DNA from: Amaricoccus sp.
GTDB lineage: Bacteria > Pseudomonadota > Alphaproteobacteria > Rhodobacterales > Rhodobacteraceae
Assembly: GCF_017993425.1 (NCBI RefSeq)
Contig: NZ_JAGOMQ010000035.1
Coordinates: forward strand, 1-38,226
Reading direction: 5' to 3'
Length of the DNA stretch: 38,226 nucleotides
Shown here: positions 25,468 through 32,807 of the stretch, piece after piece
Layout of the letters: the number at the start of each line of letters is the position of its first letter
Numbering within the stretch: position 1 is the stretch's first letter
The notes under the pieces: generated by a model
What the model saw: only the letters and a program-made list of their open reading frames with translations
What the model was told of the DNA's origin: nothing
The model's database searches: none
Translations under genes and position numbers: made by a program

Positions 25468-25562
25468 GGAACGGGGCTCCGCGAGGCGCGAGATCGCGCC
25501 TAGATAGCCGCCCCCCCGCCGGGCGAACAAGGGGGCTCCGGAGGCCGGCGCCCCCCGCGCCC

Positions 25563-25615
25563 GGAAACGTCACACAGTGGGACGCTGGTCATAATATTGA
25601 TATCACTTGATAATC
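25563..25615. promoter_or_regulatory. AT-rich island upstream of the aminopeptidase gene
   Basis: GTCACACAGTGGGAC (25569-25583), ATTGATAT (25596-25603) and ATCACTTGAT (25602-25611) match blocks of the islands at 9401 and 5597. ACTTGAT-A-ATCAAGT follows as a 7-bp inverted repeat (25605-25619). It lies about 100 bp upstream of the minus-strand aminopeptidase start. Likely a regulator-binding region; the protein is unknown. Confidence 0.45.
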
Positions 25616-25618
25616 AAG

Positions 25619-25639
25619 TTATCCACAGATTTACCCACA
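25619..25639 (+). promoter_or_regulatory. two tandem DnaA boxes
   Basis: TTATCCACA (25619-25627) is a perfect high-affinity DnaA box. TTACCCACA (25631-25639), one base different, follows in the same orientation after GAT. The AT-rich island lies immediately to the left. This could titrate DnaA or regulate the aminopeptidase gene. There is no dnaA, hemE or parAB nearby to suggest the main origin. Confidence 0.6.
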
Positions 25640-25646
25640 GGCAGGA

Positions 25647-26033
25647 TCAGAGCGCCGAATGCTCGGCGTAGGCCACGAGGGAGTAGAGCGAGTCCTCGGC
25701 CAGCCGGTCGAGCCGGGCGGCCACCGCGGCCTCGGCGATCGGGTCGCCGCAGGCGAGGCAGGCGTCGAGGTCGCGCGCCGTCCGGGCGAAGCTCTCGAGC
25801 CCCACCTGCTCGCCCATCGCGGCGATCCGCGACGCCGAGGCCCGCGCCTCGGCGCGGTTGCCGGCCGCCCGCGCGGCGGCGAGCAGCGCCAGCCGGTCGG
25901 AGAGGTGGAACGCGGTCTCCTCGAGGATCTCGCGCGCCCGCTGGTCGCCGAGCGACCGGCGCAGCAGCGTGATCCGCGTGGTGTCGAGCACCGCCGCCTC
26001 GCGCTTGCGCCACTGACAGATTTCTGCGCCCAT
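25647..26033 (-). CDS. Hpt-like helical protein lacking the phosphorylatable histidine
   Basis: 128 residues, almost fully helical. From about residue 25 the pattern resembles a histidine phosphotransfer (Hpt) four-helix bundle: RAEARASASRIAAMGEQVGLESFARTARDLDACLACGDPIAEAAVAARLDRLAEDSL is compatible with the Hpt pattern AHxLKGxAxxLGxxxLaxxAxxLexa...gd...A.a.L..L. The position of the invariant His (AH) is AS here, so phosphotransfer is not expected. The start at 26033 follows GGGAGGGGATGCG. It is divergent from the carbonic anhydrase gene. I do not know a function; a docking protein for a signalling partner is one possibility. Confidence 0.6.
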   Translation of the reverse strand: MGAEICQWRKREAAVLDTTRITLLRRSLGDQRAREILEETAFHLSDRLALLAAARAAGNRAEARASASRIAAMGEQVGLESFARTARDLDACLACGDPIAEAAVAARLDRLAEDSLYSLVAYAEHSAL

Positions 26034-26200
26034 CGCATCCCCTCCCCCGCGCCGGCATGTCGCCGGCCACCCGTCCCGGAGCATCGGGCGCCTTCGTGAA
26101 GGCAATCTTGCTGCAACTGCGTCCGGCGATGCGATTGGGCTCGAAATCCGCCGCGCCTTTGAGGCAAAGTCGCGCGAGCCGCCGCCAGACCGGAGCGCCC

Positions 26201-26851
26201 ATGCAACACGCCCGCCCCCTGCCGCCCTTCCTCGTCGGCCGCTACCACGAATGGCAGGCGCGCATGAAATCGACGGAGCGCGAGCGCCTCGCCGACCTCG
26301 CGGAGCACGGCCAGCGCCCGCGGGCGATGATCGTCGCCTGCTGCGACAGCCGGGTGATGGCCACGGACGTGTTCGGGGGCGAGGCCGGAGACTTCTTCGT
26401 CCACCGCAACATCGCCAACCTGGTGCCGCGGTCCCGCCCGGACGGCACCGAGCGCGGCACCTCGGCGACGGTCGAGTACGCGGTGACGGTGCTGAACATC
26501 GACCACCTGATCGTCATGGGCCATTACGGCTGCGGCGGGGTGGCCGGCTGCTACGACATGCATGCGGGCACGCCCGGGGCGCCGGGGCCGGAGACCTATG
26601 TCGGGCGCTGGCTGACGGTGCTGTCGCCGGGCTACGCCCGGGTGGCGGGGCTGCGCCTCGACCGCGAGGCGGCGCTGCGGGCGCTGGAGCGGCAGGCGGT
26701 GATCCTGAGCCTCGAGAACCTGATGTCCTTCCCCTTCGTCGCCCAGCGGGTGGCGACGCGGAAGCTGGAGCTGCACGGGGTGTGGAAGGACATCGCCGAC
26801 GGGGCGCTCGAGTATTACGACGCCGCCAGCCGCTCGTTCCAGCCGGTGTGA
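26201..26851 (+). CDS. beta-class carbonic anhydrase
   Basis: 216 residues. The zinc site and dyad are visible: Cys47-x-Asp49-x-Arg51 (ACCDSRVM) and His108-x-x-Cys111 (MGHYGCGG). The block GDFFVHRNIANLVP is also typical. The enzyme interconverts CO2 and bicarbonate in the cytoplasm, supplying carboxylases. The start at ATG 26201 follows CCGGAGCGCCC. Length is as expected for the family. No transporter or cyanase gene is adjacent. Confidence 0.96.
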   Translation: MQHARPLPPFLVGRYHEWQARMKSTERERLADLAEHGQRPRAMIVACCDSRVMATDVFGGEAGDFFVHRNIANLVPRSRPDGTERGTSATVEYAVTVLNIDHLIVMGHYGCGGVAGCYDMHAGTPGAPGPETYVGRWLTVLSPGYARVAGLRLDREAALRALERQAVILSLENLMSFPFVAQRVATRKLELHGVWKDIADGALEYYDAASRSFQPV

Positions 26852-26944
26852 CGTGGCCGGGCGCGCCGATGCGCCAGCACCGGGAGGGCCGACCTCGCCG
26901 CCCGGGAAGCCCGGCGCCAGCGGGGGCCCGAACCGCCGGAGCCG

Positions 26945-27652
26945 CTATCTCTCGGCCGCGGCGCAGCCGGCGGAGAGGCGGAGGCTGCGGCGGAGCTCGT
27001 CGCGCAGGCGCGCCTCGTCGGCGGCGATGTCGGTGAAGGCGGCGAGCGAGGGGCGGGTGGCGAGGACCATGCAGATCGCCCCGAGGAGCGCGAAGAGCCG
27101 CACCTCCGGGTCGGCGCGGTCGGGCTCGGGGCGGGCGGCCTCGACCGCCGCGACGAGCGGCAGCAGCCGGGCGTGGATCGGGCGGGTCAGCAGGTCGCGG
27201 ATCAGCGCCGCCCGCTCGCCGACCTCGGCGCAGGTCGATTCGCGCAGGATCAGCCGGACGAGCTCGGGCCGGCGGCAGGCGAGCCCGGCGAGGCCGTCGA
27301 CCAGCGCGGCGAGCCGGCGATCCGCGGCGTCGCCGGCCGCGTCGAGCGCCGCCTCGACCTGCTCGGCGAAGTCCTCGATCACCGCGCGCCAGAGCGCGGT
27401 CTTGCCGCCGTAGCGGTAGGCGATCAGCGCCGGATCGACGCGCGCGGCGGCGGCGATGCCGCGGAGCGTCGCGCCCTCGAAGCCGTGCTCGGAGAAGGCC
27501 CGCGCCGCCGCGGCGAGGAGGTCGGCCTCGCCCTGCCCGGCGCCCTTGGGCGGCCGGCCGCGGCGGCGGGCGCCGGGCGGCTCGGCGGCCGGATCGGGGC
27601 CCTTGCGGCGGGACGCGGCTGTTGACACGGGCGTGGCCCAGCAATTATTCAT
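26945..27652 (-). CDS. TetR family transcriptional regulator (CecR-like)
   Basis: About 235 residues. The helix-turn-helix lies at GFEGATLRGIAAAARVDPALIAYRYGGKTALWRAVI. The C-terminal ligand domain, RRPELVRLILRESTCAEVGERAALIRDLLTRPI, resembles the CecR/DUF1956 group. About 40 basic, Pro-rich residues precede the domain. The start may be ATG 27652 or GTG 27628; the divergent efflux promoter and operator overlap the ATG, which favours the GTG, though it lacks a clear ribosome site. It probably represses the divergent RND pump and responds to a small ligand. That target is inferred from position. Confidence 0.85.
   Translation of the reverse strand: MNNCWATPVSTAASRRKGPDPAAEPPGARRRGRPPKGAGQGEADLLAAAARAFSEHGFEGATLRGIAAAARVDPALIAYRYGGKTALWRAVIEDFAEQVEAALDAAGDAADRRLAALVDGLAGLACRRPELVRLILRESTCAEVGERAALIRDLLTRPIHARLLPLVAAVEAARPEPDRADPEVRLFALLGAICMVLATRPSLAAFTDIAADEARLRDELRRSLRLSAGCAAAER
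27622..27650 (+). promoter_or_regulatory. sigma70-type promoter of the RND efflux operon
   Basis: TTGACA (27622-27627), a 17-bp spacer and TTATTC (27645-27650; or TATTCA with 18 bp). This is one of the best -35/-10 pairs in the window. It points at the efflux genes, with the start near 27657. Confidence 0.55.
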
Positions 27653-27665
27653 CGTCCGTTGAATA
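27646..27665. promoter_or_regulatory. candidate TetR operator
   Basis: TATTCA and TGAATA, separated by 8 bp, form an inverted repeat (27646-27651 and 27660-27665) that covers the -10 and start of the efflux promoter. This is where a TetR repressor would block initiation. Confidence 0.5.
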
Positions 27666-27778
27666 TCCCTTTCCGGCAGATGACGCAAGGCGACGCCGCG
27701 ATGCTCCAGCCCCGCCTTCCAGGAGCCGACGCGATCGTCCCCGGCGCCCCCTCCGCCGCCGCAGGAGCGCCCGGCGCC

Positions 27779-29107
27779 ATGTCCTTCCGCTCGATCCTCG
27801 CGGCGCTGGCCGCGCTCGCCTGCCTCGCCGGCCCGGCTTCAGCGCAGATGGGCGGCGGCGGGCCAACCCCGGTCACGGTCGTCACCGTCCGCGCAAGCGA
27901 CGTGACGCTGACGAGCCTCCTGCCGGGGCGCGTGGTCGCCTCCTCGGTGGCGGAGGTGCGGCCGCAGGTGGGCGGGCTGATCGAGGAGCGGCTCTTCACC
28001 GAGGGCGCCGACGTCAAGGCGGGCGATCCGCTCTACCGGCTCGACGACGACACCTACCGGGCGGAGCTCGCCGCTGCGGAGGCCTCCGTCGCCCAGGCCG
28101 AGGCCAACCTGCGGGTGACCGAGCTCGACGCCGAGCGCAACCAGACGCTGATCGCGCGGAACGCCATCAGCCAGCAGACGCTCGACAACGCGCTGGCGGC
28201 GCGCGACAGCGCGCGGGCCGCGCTCGGCATCGCCGAGGCGCAGCTCCTTTCGGCGCAGATCAACCTCGACCGCACCACCATCAAGGCGCCGCTCTCCGGG
28301 GTGATCGGCCTGTCGCAGACCACCGAGGGCGCGCTGGTCTCGGCCGGGCAGGTCGAGGCGCTGTCGGTGATCCGCTCGCTCGACCCGGTCTATGTCGACG
28401 TGACCCAGTCGGCGGCCGACCTGCTGCGCTGGCGGCGCGGCACGGCGGAGGCCGGGGCCGAGGGCGTCGACCCGACGGTGTCGCTGACGCTCGCCGACGG
28501 CAGCGACTACGCCCATACCGGCACGATCACCGCCGCCGAGCCGCACGTGAACGAGCAGACCGGCGTGGTGCTCCTGCGGCTGACCTTTCCCAACCCCGAG
28601 CGGCTGCTGCTGCCGGGTATGTACGTGCAGGTCGAGGCGCCGCTCGGCATCGCCGAGGGCGCGATCCTGACGCCGCAGGAAGCGGTGATGCGCAACAGCC
28701 GGGGCGAGCCCTTCGCCTATGTGGTGACGGCGGAGAACGCCATCGAGCAGCGGATGCTGACGATCGCCGCCGCCCGCAACGCCGACTGGGTGGTCACCGC
28801 CGGGCTCGCCGACGGCGACCGGGTGGTGGTCGAGGGCTCGCAGAAGACCGGCCCGGGCGCGCCCGTCGTCCCCGAGGAGCGCACCGCCGAGGGCGCCGCC
28901 GGGGCCGGGGCCGGCGCGGACGCCGCCGGCGGATCCGGAGCGGCCGCGGAGGGGGCCGCGACAGGCGCGGAAGCCGGCGCTCCCGCTTCGGGCGAGGCGG
29001 GCGCGGAAGCTCCTGCCGGGGCCGGCGCCGATGGCGCCGCGCCTGCCGGGGCCGGCGCGGGCGGCGGCGAGGCGGGCGCGGGCGGCGGCGCCGCGCCGGC
29101 GAACTGA
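27779..29107 (+). CDS. RND efflux periplasmic adaptor (membrane fusion protein)
   Basis: 442 residues. Signal peptide MSFRSILAALAALACLAGPASAQ, then the AcrA/MexA plan: lipoyl-like half VRPQVGGLIEERLFTEGADVKAGDPLYRLDD, a helical hairpin (VAQAEANLRVTELDAERNQTLI), the second lipoyl half INLDRTTIKAPLSGVIGLSQTTEGALVSAG, and beta-barrel (DPVYVDVTQSAADLLRWRRG). It bridges the inner-membrane pump and an outer-membrane channel. The last 80 residues or so are Ala/Gly/Glu-rich low complexity, which is unusual. The start is chosen for the signal peptide and AGGAG; ATG codons at 27680 and 27701 would give an implausible N-region. No lipobox cysteine. It lies 19 bp before the pump gene. Confidence 0.92.
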   Translation: MSFRSILAALAALACLAGPASAQMGGGGPTPVTVVTVRASDVTLTSLLPGRVVASSVAEVRPQVGGLIEERLFTEGADVKAGDPLYRLDDDTYRAELAAAEASVAQAEANLRVTELDAERNQTLIARNAISQQTLDNALAARDSARAALGIAEAQLLSAQINLDRTTIKAPLSGVIGLSQTTEGALVSAGQVEALSVIRSLDPVYVDVTQSAADLLRWRRGTAEAGAEGVDPTVSLTLADGSDYAHTGTITAAEPHVNEQTGVVLLRLTFPNPERLLLPGMYVQVEAPLGIAEGAILTPQEAVMRNSRGEPFAYVVTAENAIEQRMLTIAAARNADWVVTAGLADGDRVVVEGSQKTGPGAPVVPEERTAEGAAGAGAGADAAGGSGAAAEGAATGAEAGAPASGEAGAEAPAGAGADGAAPAGAGAGGGEAGAGGGAAPAN

Positions 29108-29126
29108 GCGCGGGGGGAGCCGAGCC

Positions 29127-32100
29127 ATGGCCCGCTTCTTCATCGACCGGCCGATCTTCGCCTGGGTGATCGCCATCATCATCATGGGCGTCGGCATCCT
29201 GTCGATCCTGCGGCTGCCGGTGTCGCAGTATCCCTCGATCGCGCCGCCCTCGGTGCAGATCTCCGCCTTCTACCCCGGCGCCTCGGCCGAGACGGTGGCC
29301 AACACGGTCACGCAGGTCATCGAGCAGCAGCTGACCGGCCTCGACGGCCTGCGCTACTTCGCGTCGAACTCGACCTCGAGCGGCAACGCCCAGATCACGC
29401 TCACCTTCGAGACCGGGACCGATCCCGACATCGCCCAGGTGCAGGTGCAGAACAAGGTCAGCCAGGCGACCGCGCTGCTGCCGCAGATCGTCCAGCGCCA
29501 GGGCATCACCGTGGAGAAGTCCTCCGAGGGCTTCCTGATGGTGATCGGGCTCGTCTCGGACGACCCCAAGGTCACCCAGGACGACCTCTCCGACTATCTC
29601 GTCTCGAACATGGTCGAGGAGCTGAGCCGGGTCGAGGGCGTCGGCAAGGTGCAGGTCTTCGGCGCGCAATACGCCATGCGGATCTGGCTCGACCCCTCGA
29701 AGCTCGCCGCCTTCGACCTGTCGCCGGCCGACGTGGTGGCCGCGGTCTCGGCGCAGAACACCCAGATCTCGGCCGGCCAGTTCGGCGCGCTGCCGGCGGT
29801 CGCGGGCCAGCAGCTCAACGCCACGGTGACCGCGCAGTCGCTGCTGACGACGCCGGCCGACTTCGAGCAGATCGTCGTGCGCGCCGAGACCGACGGCGGG
29901 CTCGTGCTGGTCAAGGACGTGGCCCGCGTCGAGATCGGCGCGCAGGACTACGGCACCATCGCCGAGTTCGAGGGCCAGCCCGCCTCCGGCATGGCGATCC
30001 AGCTCGCCACCGACGCCAACGCGCTCGACACCGCCGAGCGGGTTCGCGCCAAGGTCGACGAGATGGCGCCCTTCTTCCCCGCCGGCGTGCGCTACATCGT
30101 GCCCTACGACACCACGCCCTTCATCTCGATCTCGATCGAGGCGGTGGTCCACACGCTCTTCGAGGCGATCGGCCTCGTCTTCCTGGTGATGCTGCTGTTC
30201 CTGCAGAACCTGCGGGCGACGCTGATCCCGACGCTGGCGGTTCCCGTGGTGCTGCTCGGCACCTTCGGGATCATGCAGGCCTTCGGCTTCTCCATCAACA
30301 CGCTGACCATGCTCGCCATGGTGCTGGCGATCGGCCTCCTCGTCGACGACGCCATCGTCGTCGTCGAGAACGTCGAGCGCATCATGGAGGAGGAGCACAT
30401 CTCGCCGCTCGAGGCGACGCGCAAGTCGATGGACCAGATCACCGGGGCGCTGATCGGCATCGGCCTCGTGCTCTCGGCGGTGTTCATCCCGATGGCGTTC
30501 TTCGGCGGCTCGACGGGGGTGATCTACAAGCAGTTCTCCATCACCATCGTCTCGGCCATGGGCCTCTCGGTGCTGGTGGCGCTGTCGCTGACCCCGGCGC
30601 TCTGCGCGACGCTGCTGAAGCCGCACGAGAAGAACCGCCAGCCGATGGGCTTCTTCCGCTGGTTCAACCGCTTCTTCGCGCGCACCACGCGGGGCTACAC
30701 CGGCCTCGTCGGCTGGACGGCGCGGCGGCCGGCGCGCACCTTCGCGATCTATCTCGCGCTCGTCGCCTGCATGGCGCTCCTCTACGTGCGCACGCCGACG
30801 GCGTTCCTGCCGGAGGAGGACCAGGGCATCCTCTTCACCCTCGTGCAGGGCCCCTCCGGAGCAACGGCCGAGCGGACGCAGAAGGTGATCGACCAGGTGG
30901 TCGAGCACTTCAAGGGCGCCGAGGCCGACACCGTCGAGTCGGTCTTCGGGGTCACCGGCTTCTCCTTCGCCGGCGCCGGCCAGAACATGGGCCTCGCCTT
31001 CGTGCTCCTGAAGGACTGGGCCGTGCGCGAGGATCCGGCGCAGAGCGCGCAGGCCATCGCCGGCCGCGCCTTCGGGGCGCTCGGCCAGATCCGCGACGCC
31101 TTCGTCTTCCCGATCGTGCCGCCGGCGGTGATCGAGCTCGGCAACGTCTCGGGCTTCGACTTCTATCTCCAGGCGCGCTCCGGCCAGACCCACGAGCAGC
31201 TGCTCGAGGCGCGCAACCAGCTGATGGGCATGGCGAGCCAGAGCCCGCTGATCGGCTCGATCCGGCCGAACGGCCTCGAGGACGCCGCGCAGTTCCGCCT
31301 CGACATCGACTGGCGCAAGGCCGGCGCCATGGGCGTCACCGCGGCCACGGTGGGGGATTTCCTCAGCACCGCCTGGTCGGGCTCCTACGTCAACGACTTC
31401 ATCGACCGCGGCCGCATCAAGCGCGTCTACGTGCAGGGCGAGCCCTGGGCGCGGGCGACGCCGGAGGACATCAACCTCTGGCGGGTGCCGAACGCCAACG
31501 GCGACCTGGTGCCGTTCTCGAACTTCGTCACCGAGGAGTGGTTCAGCGGCGCGCAGGGCGTCAACCGCTACAACAGCGTCCCCGCCATGCAGCTGCAGGG
31601 CGCGCCTGCGCCCGGCGTCTCCTCCGGCGAGGCGATGGCCGAGATCGAGCGGCTGGCGGCGCAGCTGCCCCCCGGCTTCGGCGTCGCCTGGACCGGCCTG
31701 TCGCTCGAGGAGCGCGAGGCGGGCAACCAGGCGCCGATGCTCTACGCGCTGTCGCTCGCCGCGGTGTTCCTCTGCCTCGCGGCGCTCTACGAGAGCTGGT
31801 CGATCCCGATCGCCGTCATCCTCGCCATGCCGGTCGGCATCCTCGGGGCGCTGCTCGGGGCCTGGGCGGGAGGGATGGACAACGGCGTCTACTTCCAGGT
31901 CGGGCTGCTGACCGTCGTCGGCCTGACCGGCAAGAACGGCATCCTGATCGTGGAGTTCGCCCGCGAGAAGCTGGAGGGCGGGCAGGACCTGATCGGCGCG
32001 GTGGTCGACGCGGCGCGCGAGCGCTTCCGGCCGATCGTGATGACCTCGCTCGCCTTCTCGCTCGGCGTGCTGCCGCTCGTCATCTCGATGGGCGCCGGCT

Positions 32101-32267
32101 CGGGCGCGCGGCAGGCGATCGGCTACGCGACGCTCGGCGGCACCATCACCGGCACGGTGCTGACGACGATCCTCGTGCCCACGTTCTTCGTGATCGTCAG
32201 CCGCCTCTTCGGCTACGGCCGCAAGGCCGCGGCGCCCGCCCCGGTCCCGGACCACGGGGTCGCCTGA
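29127..32267 (+). CDS. RND multidrug efflux pump, AcrB/HAE1 family
   Basis: 1046 residues, close to AcrB length. The N-terminus MARFFIDRPIFAWVIAIIIMGVGILSI and the two periplasmic loops are family-typical. The proton-relay residues are present: Asp407-Asp408 (LLVDDAIVVVENVERIMEEE) and Lys936 (GLTGKNGILIVEFA). It exports hydrophobic or amphiphilic compounds by proton antiport through the adaptor encoded just upstream. No outer-membrane TolC-type gene is in the operon, so an unlinked channel is implied. The ribosome site is GGGGGGAGC. The gene is followed 70 bp later by mobile-element copy B. Confidence 0.96.
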   Translation: MARFFIDRPIFAWVIAIIIMGVGILSILRLPVSQYPSIAPPSVQISAFYPGASAETVANTVTQVIEQQLTGLDGLRYFASNSTSSGNAQITLTFETGTDPDIAQVQVQNKVSQATALLPQIVQRQGITVEKSSEGFLMVIGLVSDDPKVTQDDLSDYLVSNMVEELSRVEGVGKVQVFGAQYAMRIWLDPSKLAAFDLSPADVVAAVSAQNTQISAGQFGALPAVAGQQLNATVTAQSLLTTPADFEQIVVRAETDGGLVLVKDVARVEIGAQDYGTIAEFEGQPASGMAIQLATDANALDTAERVRAKVDEMAPFFPAGVRYIVPYDTTPFISISIEAVVHTLFEAIGLVFLVMLLFLQNLRATLIPTLAVPVVLLGTFGIMQAFGFSINTLTMLAMVLAIGLLVDDAIVVVENVERIMEEEHISPLEATRKSMDQITGALIGIGLVLSAVFIPMAFFGGSTGVIYKQFSITIVSAMGLSVLVALSLTPALCATLLKPHEKNRQPMGFFRWFNRFFARTTRGYTGLVGWTARRPARTFAIYLALVACMALLYVRTPTAFLPEEDQGILFTLVQGPSGATAERTQKVIDQVVEHFKGAEADTVESVFGVTGFSFAGAGQNMGLAFVLLKDWAVREDPAQSAQAIAGRAFGALGQIRDAFVFPIVPPAVIELGNVSGFDFYLQARSGQTHEQLLEARNQLMGMASQSPLIGSIRPNGLEDAAQFRLDIDWRKAGAMGVTAATVGDFLSTAWSGSYVNDFIDRGRIKRVYVQGEPWARATPEDINLWRVPNANGDLVPFSNFVTEEWFSGAQGVNRYNSVPAMQLQGAPAPGVSSGEAMAEIERLAAQLPPGFGVAWTGLSLEEREAGNQAPMLYALSLAAVFLCLAALYESWSIPIAVILAMPVGILGALLGAWAGGMDNGVYFQVGLLTVVGLTGKNGILIVEFAREKLEGGQDLIGAVVDAARERFRPIVMTSLAFSLGVLPLVISMGAGSGARQAIGYATLGGTITGTVLTTILVPTFFVIVSRLFGYGRKAAAPAPVPDHGVA

Positions 32268-32328
32268 CGCGGAGGACGATCGCGCCGGAGGAACGTCCCC
32301 GCCCACGGCGAATAGTGGCGCCCGGCCT

Positions 32329-32337
32329 CTGGGCGTC
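32329..32337. repeat. 9-bp target-site duplication, left of element copy B
   Basis: CTGGGCGTC, repeated exactly at 32672-32680. It differs from the duplication at copy A, as expected for an independent insertion. Confidence 0.85.
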
Positions 32338-32671
32338 CACACTGCACGACAGTGGAGAGGAAGCCCGGCCCGAGGCTGGCCGCGACGCCGACGCCAGACG
32401 GATTTGACCCGTGGCAAATCCGTCCGCGATCGCCCCTGCGGGGGGCGAGCGCGATTCCGCGCTCGCCGGGGCGATCACGGACGGATGGCGCGCTCCCGGA
32501 GAAATCGGCGCCCCTCACGGCTTCCGCGCGCAACCGCGCTCCAGCCGTCGGCGCGGCGAAAGCCGTGCTTTCGCCTGTCGCGCCGGGCCTCGCGGGCAAG
32601 CCCGCTTCGGTCGGTCGGTCGGCGCGCGCGCCCCGTGGACCCAGCAGGGCAGACAGGTGTCGTGCAGTGTG
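32338..32671 (+). mobile_element. miniature inverted-repeat transposable element, copy B (334 bp)
   Basis: Same 13-bp terminal repeats as copy A (CACACTGCACGAC/GTCGTGCAGTGTG), opposite orientation, own 9-bp duplication. The interior is highly folded: GACGGATTTG/CAAATCCGTC (32397-32424); a long imperfect stem 32419-32485 that uses TCCGTCC, GATCGCCCC and GGCGAGCGCG with their complements; GCGAAAG/CTTTCGC (32556-32574); and GCGGGC/GCCCGC (32592-32605). No transposase. It fills most of the gap between the pump gene and proA. The extra 10 bp relative to copy A include a GGTC-type short repeat near 32610. The copies' strong similarity implies recent activity. Confidence 0.88.
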
Positions 32672-32680
32672 CTGGGCGTC
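32672..32680. repeat. 9-bp target-site duplication, right of element copy B
   Basis: CTGGGCGTC, identical to 32329-32337. Confidence 0.85.
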
Positions 32681-32807
32681 TCCGGATTTTCCCGAGCGGA
32701 TAGGTCGGTCCGGCGATATGATCCGGTCGGCTGGCCCCTGCCGCGGCACGACGCGCTGGCGCGGGCGGAGGTTGCGGCGTATGTGTCCGGCGCGAGGAGG
32801 ATGCGCC

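Noticed and set aside
25563-25639. Chromosomal or plasmid replication origin
   Set aside because: Only two DnaA boxes and a short AT-rich tract. No dnaA, hemE, parAB, repABC or iteron array is in the window, so only the boxes are reported.
28794-32417. 1207-residue open frame antisense to the RND pump
   Set aside because: Composition is dominated by Arg, Asp, Gly and Val as expected for the reverse strand of GC-rich coding DNA. The sense strand encodes a complete, motif-perfect AcrB homologue.
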